Shown here one piece after another: positions 23,257-30,882 of a stretch of DNA of 30,882 nucleotides. Every line of letters begins with the position of its first letter. Position 1 is the stretch's first letter. Below the pieces are notes generated by a model. That model was not told the origin of the DNA. It worked only from the letters and a program-made list of their open reading frames with translations, and did not search any database. The stretch lies in assembly GCA_017469605.1 (NCBI GenBank), contig JAFUGB010000040.1:1-30882 (forward strand), in the 5' to 3' direction. This DNA comes from Clostridia bacterium (GTDB taxonomy: Bacteria > Bacillota > Clostridia > Christensenellales > Aristaeellaceae). A program made the position numbers and the translations under genes.

Positions 23257-24912
23257 TCAGCGTCCGAACTGAGCGTCGTTGTTGCCGGAAACGGTGGTCC
23301 ACATCTCCATCATGTTGATGGGATCGTTGAAGTCGGCAATCCAGCCTTCGCGGGCAACGTCAAAGTTGCCTTCCTTGCGCTCGTTCAGGAACACGGCCCA
23401 GTCGATGGACTTGATGGTCATGTTGATGCCGATCTGGGCGAAGTCCTGCTGCAGGCACTCGGCAACGGCAATGTGGCCGGAGGTGTTGTTGGTCAGGTAC
23501 TCAAAGCTGATGGGGGTGGAGGCGGACAGCATGCCGTTGGCGTCAAACTCAAAGCCGGCGCTCTTCAGCAGCTCGATCGCGGCATCCACATCGGGCTCTT
23601 CGGCATAGTAGCCGTCTTCGCCGTTGATGTAGTTCCAGTTAGCGGCGTCCTTGAAGATGCCGCCGTTGCCGTCCAGCATGCCGGCAGGCAGGAAGGAGGT
23701 GGCAACCTTCTGGCCAGTCTGGCCCACGGTGTCCACGATGTACTGGCGGTCTACCAGCAGGCCCAGCGCCTTGCGGAAGTTGGCGGCCTGCTCCACGGTC
23801 ATGCCGTCAAACAGGGAGCTCTTCACATTGAAGGCCACATAGTAGGTGCCCAGCTCGTCCACGATGTGGAACTCGGGGTTGTCCAGCAGGGAAGCGATCT
23901 GATCGGTGGGAACGGAGTCGGAGAAGTCCAGGTCGCCATTCTGATAGGCGGCGAAGATGGCGGTGTCGTCATCGGACAGCATGAACTCCAGGCGCTCGAT
24001 CTTTACGTTTTCGGCATCCCAGAAGTAGGGGTTCTTTACATAAACCATGGAAACGTTGTGATCCCAGCTCTCCAGGGTGTAGGCACCGCTGGTCACGAAG
24101 CCGGCTTCCAGCGCCCAGGCGCCGGGGTTGTCAGGCGTGGCGGAAGCTTCCACACAAGCCTGCTGCACCGGGAAGAAGGTGGGGAAAGCGGCCAGGTCCA
24201 GCATGTAGGCGCAGGGGGCCTTCAGGACCACGGTGAAGGTTTTGCCATCTTCGGAGGCAGTGGCCTGCAGATTATCGGGATAGCCGGCAATGCCGTCAAA
24301 CATGTAGCTGTAGTCAGCGGCGGTTTCATCGGCGGCGGCGCGCTTCCAGCTATACTCAAAGTCCTTGGCGGTCAGATCGGAGCCGTCGGACCACTTCAGG
24401 CCGTCACGGATGGTGAACACATAGGTCAGGCCGTCTTCGCTGACGGTGTAGCCGGTGGCGAAGTTGGGGGCCAATTCGCCGTTGGCGTCATAGGTGTACA
24501 GACCGCCGAAGCTGTTGGCAGCCAGGCAGGCACCGTCCACAGAGCTGTTCAGAGCGGGATCCAGCTTATCGGGCTCGGAGGCCAGCTGCAGGCGCAGGGT
24601 GGTGTTGTCGCCGTAATCGGCATACATGAAGAACTTGGTGGCATAGGCGTTGGAATAGTAGCCGGTGAGGCCCTCTTTCGCCATGTACACGTCGTTGTAG
24701 TAGTAGATGGGCAGCACAGCGCCGGTGTCCATCAGGATATCTTCGGCCTGGTGCATCAGTTCGGCACGCTTGGCGAAATCGGTGGTGGCCTTGATTTCAG
24801 CGATCAGGGCGTCATAATCAGCCCAAGCGGGTTCGCTGCCGGCGTCAGCCAGGGCGGCAACGCTGCTCATGACCATCAGCGCGGCCATCAGAAGAGCAAA
24901 CAGTTTCTTCAT
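23257..24912 (-). CDS. oppA: Oligopeptide-type substrate-binding protein (SBP_bac_5), apparently circularly permuted
   Basis: The 551-residue exported protein should bind peptides for the OppBCDF transporter encoded upstream. It has a signal peptide (residues 1-23, SSVAALADA, no lipobox cysteine). Next, residues 29-98 (WADYDALIAEIK, LMHQAEDILMDTGAVLPIYYYN, ATKFFMYA) match what is normally the extreme C-terminus of OppA proteins. Only then, at about residue 105 (TLRLQLASEPDKLDPAL), does the normal N-terminus begin, with KWSDGSDLTAKDFEYSWKR following as usual. The protein ends NDAQFGR, exactly where the C-terminal block would normally start. A terminator 36 bases later leaves no room for a displaced tail. 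The start has AGGAGG ten bases upstream. Confidence 0.9.
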   Translation of the reverse strand: MKKLFALLMAALMVMSSVAALADAGSEPAWADYDALIAEIKATTDFAKRAELMHQAEDILMDTGAVLPIYYYNDVYMAKEGLTGYYSNAYATKFFMYADYGDNTTLRLQLASEPDKLDPALNSSVDGACLAANSFGGLYTYDANGELAPNFATGYTVSEDGLTYVFTIRDGLKWSDGSDLTAKDFEYSWKRAAADETAADYSYMFDGIAGYPDNLQATASEDGKTFTVVLKAPCAYMLDLAAFPTFFPVQQACVEASATPDNPGAWALEAGFVTSGAYTLESWDHNVSMVYVKNPYFWDAENVKIERLEFMLSDDDTAIFAAYQNGDLDFSDSVPTDQIASLLDNPEFHIVDELGTYYVAFNVKSSLFDGMTVEQAANFRKALGLLVDRQYIVDTVGQTGQKVATSFLPAGMLDGNGGIFKDAANWNYINGEDGYYAEEPDVDAAIELLKSAGFEFDANGMLSASTPISFEYLTNNTSGHIAVAECLQQDFAQIGINMTIKSIDWAVFLNERKEGNFDVAREGWIADFNDPINMMEMWTTVSGNNDAQFGR

Positions 24913-24973
24913 AGGATCAATTCCTCCTAATTTATTTATATCAACCGCTTTGGGGCGGCAGATACCAATGGGA

Positions 24974-25935
<962 letters not shown>

Positions 25936-25939
<4 letters not shown>

Positions 25940-26943
25940 CTGGCTTCACCGCCCTTCGATTCTTCGTACATTCTTTTTACATTGTTCCAACAAGCCGCGA
26001 TATGGCTGTCGTTTACCCATGTTTCCTCGGGCTGCTCGGTCAGGCAGATCTTCATGGCGCACTCGCAGCGGGAGGCAAAGGCGCAGCCCTTGGGCAGGTT
26101 GAGCAGGTCCACCGGCGAACCGGCAATGGGCACCAGCTTTTCGTGCTTTTCGGTCACCCGGGGAATGGACCGGATCAGGCCCTTGGTGTATTCATGGCGG
26201 GGATTATAGAAAATCTCGTCCGCCGTGCCGCGCTCGCATACCTTGCCGGCGTACATTACGATGATTTCATCGCAGATATCGGCAATCACGCCCAGATCAT
26301 GGGTGATCATGATAATGGCCATGCCCATTTTCTTTTGCAGGTTCTGCATCAGCTCCAGGATCTGGGCCTGAATGGTCACATCCAGGGCGGTGGTGGGTTC
26401 ATCAGCGATCAGGATATCGGGCTCGCAGGCCAGGGCCATGGCGATCATTACGCGCTGGCGCATGCCGCCGGACAGCTCATGGGGATACTGCCGGAGGCGT
26501 TTTTCGGGCTCATTTACGCCCACCAGCTGGAGCATTTCCAGCGCCCGGGCGTTGATTTGTTCCTTGGTGCGGTCGGTATGGATGCGGATGGCCTCACGCA
26601 GCTGGCTGCCTACGGTGAATACCGGGTTCAGGCAGGTCATGGGGTCCTGGAAAATCATGGAGATCCTGCTGCCCCGGAAGGACTGCATCTGCTGGGGGGT
26701 ATATTTTAAAATATCCTCGCCGTTGAACAGCACTTCGCCCTGGGTGACCCGGCCGGTATCGGTGAGAATGCGCATGACCGAATAGGCGGATACGCTTTTC
26801 CCGCTGCCGGATTCGCCCACGATGCCCAGCACCTTGCCCCGGTCCAGATTATAGGAAATGCCGTTTACCGCCTTGACTTCACCGGCGTCGGTGATAAAGG
26901 AGGTATGCAGGTTTTTTACTTGTAAAAGCGGTACGTTGCTCAT
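25936..26943 (-). CDS. oppD: Oligopeptide ABC transporter ATPase OppD
   Basis: The 335-residue ATPase has Walker A GESGSGKS (about 40-47), Q-loop IFQDPMTCLNP, signature LSGGMRQRVMIAMAL, Walker B ILIADEPTTALDVT and a C-terminal oligo_HPY tail with cysteines (CAFASRCECAMKIC). It forms the ATPase dimer with OppF. It begins 4 bases after the oppC stop and overlaps oppF by four bases, in the usual B-C-D-F order. Confidence 0.94.
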
Positions 26944-26947
26944 GAAA

Positions 26948-28027
26948 TCACTTCCTCAGCTTGGGATCAAAGGCATCCCGCAGGCCATCGCCCAGCAGGT
27001 TGAAGGACAGTACGATCAGGCAGATGCCCACCGCCGGGAAAACCAGCTTGTAGGGATAAGCCTGCAGTGCCTGGCGGGCTGCGTTGGCCAGCGAGCCCAG
27101 GCTGGGCATGGGCGCCTGAACGCCCAGGCCGATAAAGCTCAAAAAGCTTTCGGTGAAGATGGCGGAGGGGATCTGCAGGGCGGTGGAGATGATGATTACG
27201 CTCATGCAGTTGGGCAAAATGTGCTTGCGGATGATACGGCTGGGCTTGGCGCCCATGGCCCGTGCCGCCAGCACGTATTCATTGTTTTTGATGGTCAGGA
27301 TCTGGCCGCGCACCAGGCGCGCCATGCCCACCCAGTACAGCAGGCCAAATACCGCGAACATGCTCAGCATGTTGGTGCCAATGGAGGCCAGGGCAGTGCC
27401 CTGCAGGCTTTGACCCAGCACCTGATCCAGCACAACGGAAAGCAGGATCACCATCAGCGTATCGGGCAGGGAGTAGATTACGTCCACAATGCGCATCATC
27501 ACCAGGTCGGTCCGGCCGCCGGCGTAACCGGCAATGGAGCCGTACAGCAAGCCGATGATCAATACGATCAGCGAGGCGAAGAAACCAACCGAAAGCGATA
27601 CCCGCGCGCCGTAGATCACGCGGATGAAATAGTCGCGGCAAAGCTCGTCGGTGCCAAAGATATGGGGGAAAACCTTCTCTCCGCTGTCAATGGCCTCCTG
27701 CTCCATTTTGGAGTAGGTGAAGGGCGCCAGGTTTTTGGCGGTTTTATCGCGCTTGCCGTTTACGGTGATCATGCCGGAATAGGTATAGGGCACGATCATG
27801 GGAGCTACAATGATGGTGACCAGGATGACGACCAGGACGATCATGCTGCCCACGGCCAGCGGGTTTTTAAACAGCTTGCGCATGCCATCCCGGAAAAACG
27901 TGGTGCTTTCCCGGGTGGTTTCATGCTGGGCCTTTTCGGCGTCGGTGGCCGGTTCAAACTTGGAAAGGTCAAGCTGGAGACTGAACGGGCGTTTTACCGG
28001 TGCTTTATTCGGATCAAATTCGCTCAT
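26948..28027 (-). CDS. oppC: Oligopeptide ABC transporter permease OppC
   Basis: The 359-residue permease has a cytoplasmic N-terminal extension (about 50 residues), a first membrane helix (GSMIVLVVILVTIIVAPMI), an extracellular loop of about 50 residues ending HIFGTDELCRDYF, and five further helices. The coupling loop EYVLAARAMGAKPSRIIRKH is the EAA motif that docks on the ATPases. The ending LLGDGLRDAFDPKLRK is the OppC/DppC consensus. A GGAGG lies upstream of the ATG, 12 bases after the oppB stop. Confidence 0.94.
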   Translation of the reverse strand: MSEFDPNKAPVKRPFSLQLDLSKFEPATDAEKAQHETTRESTTFFRDGMRKLFKNPLAVGSMIVLVVILVTIIVAPMIVPYTYSGMITVNGKRDKTAKNLAPFTYSKMEQEAIDSGEKVFPHIFGTDELCRDYFIRVIYGARVSLSVGFFASLIVLIIGLLYGSIAGYAGGRTDLVMMRIVDVIYSLPDTLMVILLSVVLDQVLGQSLQGTALASIGTNMLSMFAVFGLLYWVGMARLVRGQILTIKNNEYVLAARAMGAKPSRIIRKHILPNCMSVIIISTALQIPSAIFTESFLSFIGLGVQAPMPSLGSLANAARQALQAYPYKLVFPAVGICLIVLSFNLLGDGLRDAFDPKLRK

Positions 28028-28039
28028 GTTCTCGCCTCC

Positions 28040-29119
28040 TTAATCAAAGTTGATGCGGGGATCAACCACTTTGTAAATCAAATCGCTGATCAGCGTCATG
28101 GTGACCATCAGCGTGGCCAGGAAAATCGTGGTGCCCATGATCATGGGATAGTCGCGGTTGGAAATCCCCTGGACGAATTTTGTGCCCAGGCCCCCTGTGG
28201 TAAATACCGTTTCCACCACCATGCTGCCGGTGAGGATGTAGGCCATCATGGGGCCCACATAGGTGATCACGGGGATCAGGGCGTTCTTCAGCGCGTGCTT
28301 GAAGATTACCAGCGATTGCTTTACGCCTTTGGCGCGGGCGGTGCGGATGTAATCCTGGCCCAGCACATCCAGCATGGAGGTTTTGGTCAAGCGGGTGATG
28401 TAGCTCATGGGGGAGAGCATCAGGGCGATCACGGGAAGCACGTAGGATTGGTTGCTGGTGCTGAAAATGGGGAACCATCCCAGCTTTAAGCAGAATACCA
28501 GCAACAGCAGCGTGGCCATGATGAAGCTGGGCACGGCCACAAACAGCGTGGTAAAGAAAATGATCACGCGGTCGGCGGTCTTGGCGCGGTTCAGCGCGGC
28601 AATGCTGCCGAAGCACAGGCCCAGCACGATGGCGATCAGCGCCGCGTAGCCGCCCAGCTTGGCGGAAATGGCGAAGGATTCAAAAATCGTGGTGGAAATC
28701 TCACGGCCGGTTTTGGTGGAAATGCAAAAGTTGCCCTGCATCAGCCCTTCCAGGTACAGCAGGAACTGGGTGCCCAAGGGCTCGTTTAAGTGGAAGCGCT
28801 CCTCCAATACCGCCTGTACCGCGGCGGAAGGCGCCTTTTCCTTGGAAAAGGGGCCGCCGGGGATGGCGTTCATGGAAAAAAACGTAATAGCGGCAATGAT
28901 CAGCACGGTGATTAGCGCCAGCAGAATGCGCTTGCACACGTACCGGCCGGTGTCGTTGGAAAAAAACAGCGTGCCCGCGATCAGCAGCAGCACAACCGCC
29001 AGCAGGATCTTGGCGCTCAGGATCGGCAGCGTAAGCCACCCTGCCGCGAAAATAACAAGCGATATAATACAGGCAGCAATCAACTGCTTTTCCTTCTGGC
29101 TGCGGGCTGCGTTGTCCAT
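28040..29119 (-). CDS. oppB: Oligopeptide ABC transporter permease OppB with N-terminal extra helices
   Basis: The 359-residue permease carries the OppB core from about residue 65 (RYVCKRILLALITVLIIAAITFF, then IPGGPF in place of the usual PGDP). The EAA loop is GQDYIRTARAKGVKQSL and the ending is DLIYKVVDPRINFD. The N-terminus is about 60 residues longer than usual OppB and holds two additional hydrophobic segments (about 14-30 and 34-52). The ATG at 29119 has AAAGGAG seven bases upstream; the ATG at 29236 would start upstream of the promoter. It heads the oppBCDFA operon. Confidence 0.92.
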   Translation of the reverse strand: MDNAARSQKEKQLIAACIISLVIFAAGWLTLPILSAKILLAVVLLLIAGTLFFSNDTGRYVCKRILLALITVLIIAAITFFSMNAIPGGPFSKEKAPSAAVQAVLEERFHLNEPLGTQFLLYLEGLMQGNFCISTKTGREISTTIFESFAISAKLGGYAALIAIVLGLCFGSIAALNRAKTADRVIIFFTTLFVAVPSFIMATLLLLVFCLKLGWFPIFSTSNQSYVLPVIALMLSPMSYITRLTKTSMLDVLGQDYIRTARAKGVKQSLVIFKHALKNALIPVITYVGPMMAYILTGSMVVETVFTTGGLGTKFVQGISNRDYPMIMGTTIFLATLMVTMTLISDLIYKVVDPRINFD

Positions 29120-29174
29120 GCAAATACTCCTTTGCGGAACGCCCTTTCGGACGATGATTTTATATACAGGAGTA

Positions 29175-29203
29175 ATGATACCATAGCGTAAATGAAAGTG
29201 CAA
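29175..29203 (-). promoter_or_regulatory. Promoter of the oppBCDFA operon
   Basis: On the minus strand TTGCAC (29203-29198), 17-base spacer, TATCAT (29180-29175) preceded by TGG (extended -10). The oppB start is about 55 bases downstream. The rest of the 361-base gap 29120-29480 is AT-rich with an 11-base direct repeat, GCAAAAAATAT at 29211 and 29283, and no gene. Confidence 0.65.
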
Positions 29204-29401
29204 GGAAAATGCAAAAAATATCCATTTTAAATACAATTTAATCTTATTTACCGCTTTTTAAAACAAAAAATGCAGCAAACGGGCAAAAAATATGCAAATC
29301 GAAACAACTATGGTAAACGCCGGTCAATGTTTTGCGGGAAAAAGGGATAATTGCGGCATTCCCATCATAGGCTGGGAGGAAAAAAGCGCGATTTCAAACG
29401 C

Positions 29402-29430
29402 TTGACCGATAAAAATCCGCGCGATATAAT
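29402..29430 (+). promoter_or_regulatory. Promoter of the divergent fused ATPase gene
   Basis: TTGACC (29402-29407), 17-base spacer, perfect TATAAT (29425-29430). The AAAGGAGG at 29466-29473 and the ATG at 29481 follow. Confidence 0.85.
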
Positions 29431-29480
29431 ATAAAAACATTTTTCTTTCATGGGATGAAGAAGCGAAAGGAGGCGTGCAA

Positions 29481-30882
29481 ATGCAGCAGGCTTATCAACG
29501 GGGAACAGCGGCCCTGGCGGAGGATTTTGAGCTTCGCGCGCGTCAGGTGCTGTCCCAGGCGCCGCTGCTTTCGGCCAAGGAGCTGGAGGTTACCTTTTCC
29601 CTGCGCGGCCAGAAGCTTACTGCCATTCGCAGGGCTTCTCTCGACCTGTACGAGGGGGAAACGTTGGCCATCGTGGGCGAAAGCGGCTCGGGCAAAAGCG
29701 TGTTCACCAAGTGCTTTGTGGGCATGCTGGATAAAAACGGCAGTATCACCCACGGCAGCATCACCTATGACGGCCAGGACCTGACCCGGCTTTCCGAACG
29801 GGAATGGCTGGGCATCCGCGGCAAAAAGATCGCCATGGTCACACAGGATCCCATGACCAGCCTGAACCCGCTGAAAACCGTGGGACGGCAGATCCAGGAA
29901 TCGGTGGAGCTGCATCAGGGGCTGCGCGGCAGCGCCGCCAGAGCGGAAACCATCCGGATGCTGAAGGCCGTGGGCATTCCCGATCCTGAACGCCGCTACA
30001 AGCAGTATCCCCATGAGTTTTCCGGCGGCATGCGCCAGCGCGTGGTCATCGCCATCGCCGTGGCCTGCAAGCCCCAGATTTTGATTTGCGATGAGCCCAC
30101 CACCGCTCTGGATGTGACCATCCAGGCCCAGATCCTGGAATTGATCCGCAGGCTGCAAAAAGAGCAGAACATGACCATCATCTATATCACCCACGACCTG
30201 GGCGTGGTGGCCAACGTGGCTGATCGCGTGGCGGTGATGTACGCCGGTCAGGTGATCGAGATCGGCATGGCCAACGAGGTGTTTTTTGATCCCTGGCATC
30301 CCTATACCTGGGCGCTGCTTTCGGCCCTGCCGCAGCTGGGCGTCAAGGGGGAAAAGCTGCCCGCCATCGACGGCACCCCGCCCAACCTGTTTAATAAGGT
30401 CCACGGCGATGCCTTTGCGCCCCGCAATAAGCACGCGCTGAACATTGATTTTGTGGAGGAGCCGCCCATGTATGAGGTGACGGCCACCCATCGTGTCAAG
30501 GCGTGGCTGCGGGATCCCCGGGCGCCCCATGTGGAGCAGCCCCAGGCCATCCGGCTGCTGGAAACCCAGGACGGCGCTTCCCGGGGGACCGATCCAAACG
30601 CCTACCATCCGCACCTGGATCCAAACCGGCAGCCGCTGATCGAGGTCAAGAACATGCAGGTTACCTTTGGCGCCGGTCGCAAAAAGTTTGTGGCCGTGGA
30701 TAACGTGAACTTTACCATTTACAAGGGCGAAACCTTTGCGCTGGTGGGCGAAAGCGGCTCCGGAAAAACCACCATTGGCCATGCGCTGGTTCGCATCAAT
30801 CCCATTACGGCCGGTGAAGTATACATGAACGGCCAGCGCATCAGCGGAAAAATCAGCAAGGAGCGCGATCTGGAGGTGATCC
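29481..30882 (+). CDS. Fused two-domain Dpp/Opp-type ABC ATPase (3' end outside window)
   Basis: The frame is open from the ATG at 29481 (AAAGGAGG seven bases upstream) to the end of the window, 467 codons with no stop. Domain 1 has Walker A GESGSGKS (66-73), Q-loop VTQDPMTSLNP, signature FSGGMRQR and Walker B ILICDEPTTALDVT. A linker follows (GDAFAPRNKHALNIDFVEEPP), where the cysteine tail of normal DppD is absent. Domain 2 begins near residue 392 and shows its own Walker A GESGSGKTT (423-431). It is therefore a DppD-DppF fusion. It probably starts a second peptide-import operon whose permeases lie to the right. The partner and substrate cannot be seen. Confidence 0.92.
   Translation, partial: MQQAYQRGTAALAEDFELRARQVLSQAPLLSAKELEVTFSLRGQKLTAIRRASLDLYEGETLAIVGESGSGKSVFTKCFVGMLDKNGSITHGSITYDGQDLTRLSEREWLGIRGKKIAMVTQDPMTSLNPLKTVGRQIQESVELHQGLRGSAARAETIRMLKAVGIPDPERRYKQYPHEFSGGMRQRVVIAIAVACKPQILICDEPTTALDVTIQAQILELIRRLQKEQNMTIIYITHDLGVVANVADRVAVMYAGQVIEIGMANEVFFDPWHPYTWALLSALPQLGVKGEKLPAIDGTPPNLFNKVHGDAFAPRNKHALNIDFVEEPPMYEVTATHRVKAWLRDPRAPHVEQPQAIRLLETQDGASRGTDPNAYHPHLDPNRQPLIEVKNMQVTFGAGRKKFVAVDNVNFTIYKGETFALVGESGSGKTTIGHALVRINPITAGEVYMNGQRISGKISKERDLEVI

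Noticed and set aside
23245..24930. A 561-codon open frame on the plus strand opposite the Opp binding-protein gene
   Set aside because: It is Gly/Val/His-rich with no domain motifs and covers a well-supported gene. Such long antisense frames arise from the GC-rich third-position bias of this genome.
26858..28489. A 543-codon plus-strand frame opposite oppC and its neighbours
   Set aside because: It is a His/Gln/Gly-rich shadow that crosses three genuine gene boundaries with no promoter or RBS.

Overview
The window is about 31 kb of GC-rich DNA (roughly 60 percent by eye) from an anaerobic-type member of the Bacillota, most likely a gut Clostridia lineage. The signs are strong GGAGG ribosome binding sites, TTGACA/TATAAT promoters with 17-base spacing, a tryptophan T-box leader, an LTA-synthase-like enzyme and an Opp-type peptide transporter. 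Both complete substrate-binding proteins have signal peptides with no lipobox cysteine, which is unusual for Gram-positive bacteria. The exact family is inference. I see no tRNA, rRNA, CRISPR array, insertion sequence or phage gene. Almost all the DNA is accounted for by 23 genes.

Left part (1-12344): the 3' end of a MacB/FtsX-type permease; an M18 aminopeptidase on the minus strand; a divergent lipid-kinase plus LTA-synthase-like pair that fits lipoteichoic acid synthesis with diacylglycerol recycling; a minus-strand operon of oligoendopeptidase F followed by three small unknown genes (a helical protein, a double zinc-ribbon protein and a ferritin-like helical protein); and a plus-strand run of DUF2461, phosphohexomutase and murC.

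Middle (12345-18655): a 408-base non-coding stretch rich in hairpins, holding the second copy of a structured intergenic repeat whose first copy is at 5252-5329. Next comes a minus-strand tryptophan-type ABC uptake operon (trpX, trpY, trpZ). It is controlled by a T-box riboswitch in which the UGG specifier, the T-box bulge with a C facing the tRNA discriminator, and the terminator can all be read directly. A LysR regulator lies upstream, divergent from a TRIC-family channel, and the S4-domain protein YlmH follows the channel gene.

Right part (18656-30882): a MoxR ATPase - DUF58 - transglutaminase operon, then a complete oppB-C-D-F-A operon with its own promoter and terminator. A divergent fused two-domain Dpp/Opp ATPase runs off the window end. 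The outstanding anomaly is the Opp substrate-binding protein (23257-24912). The block of about 70 residues that normally forms its C-terminus sits directly after the signal peptide, and the protein stops where that block should begin. This looks like a natural circular permutation of an SBP_bac_5 protein, unless it is an assembly error.
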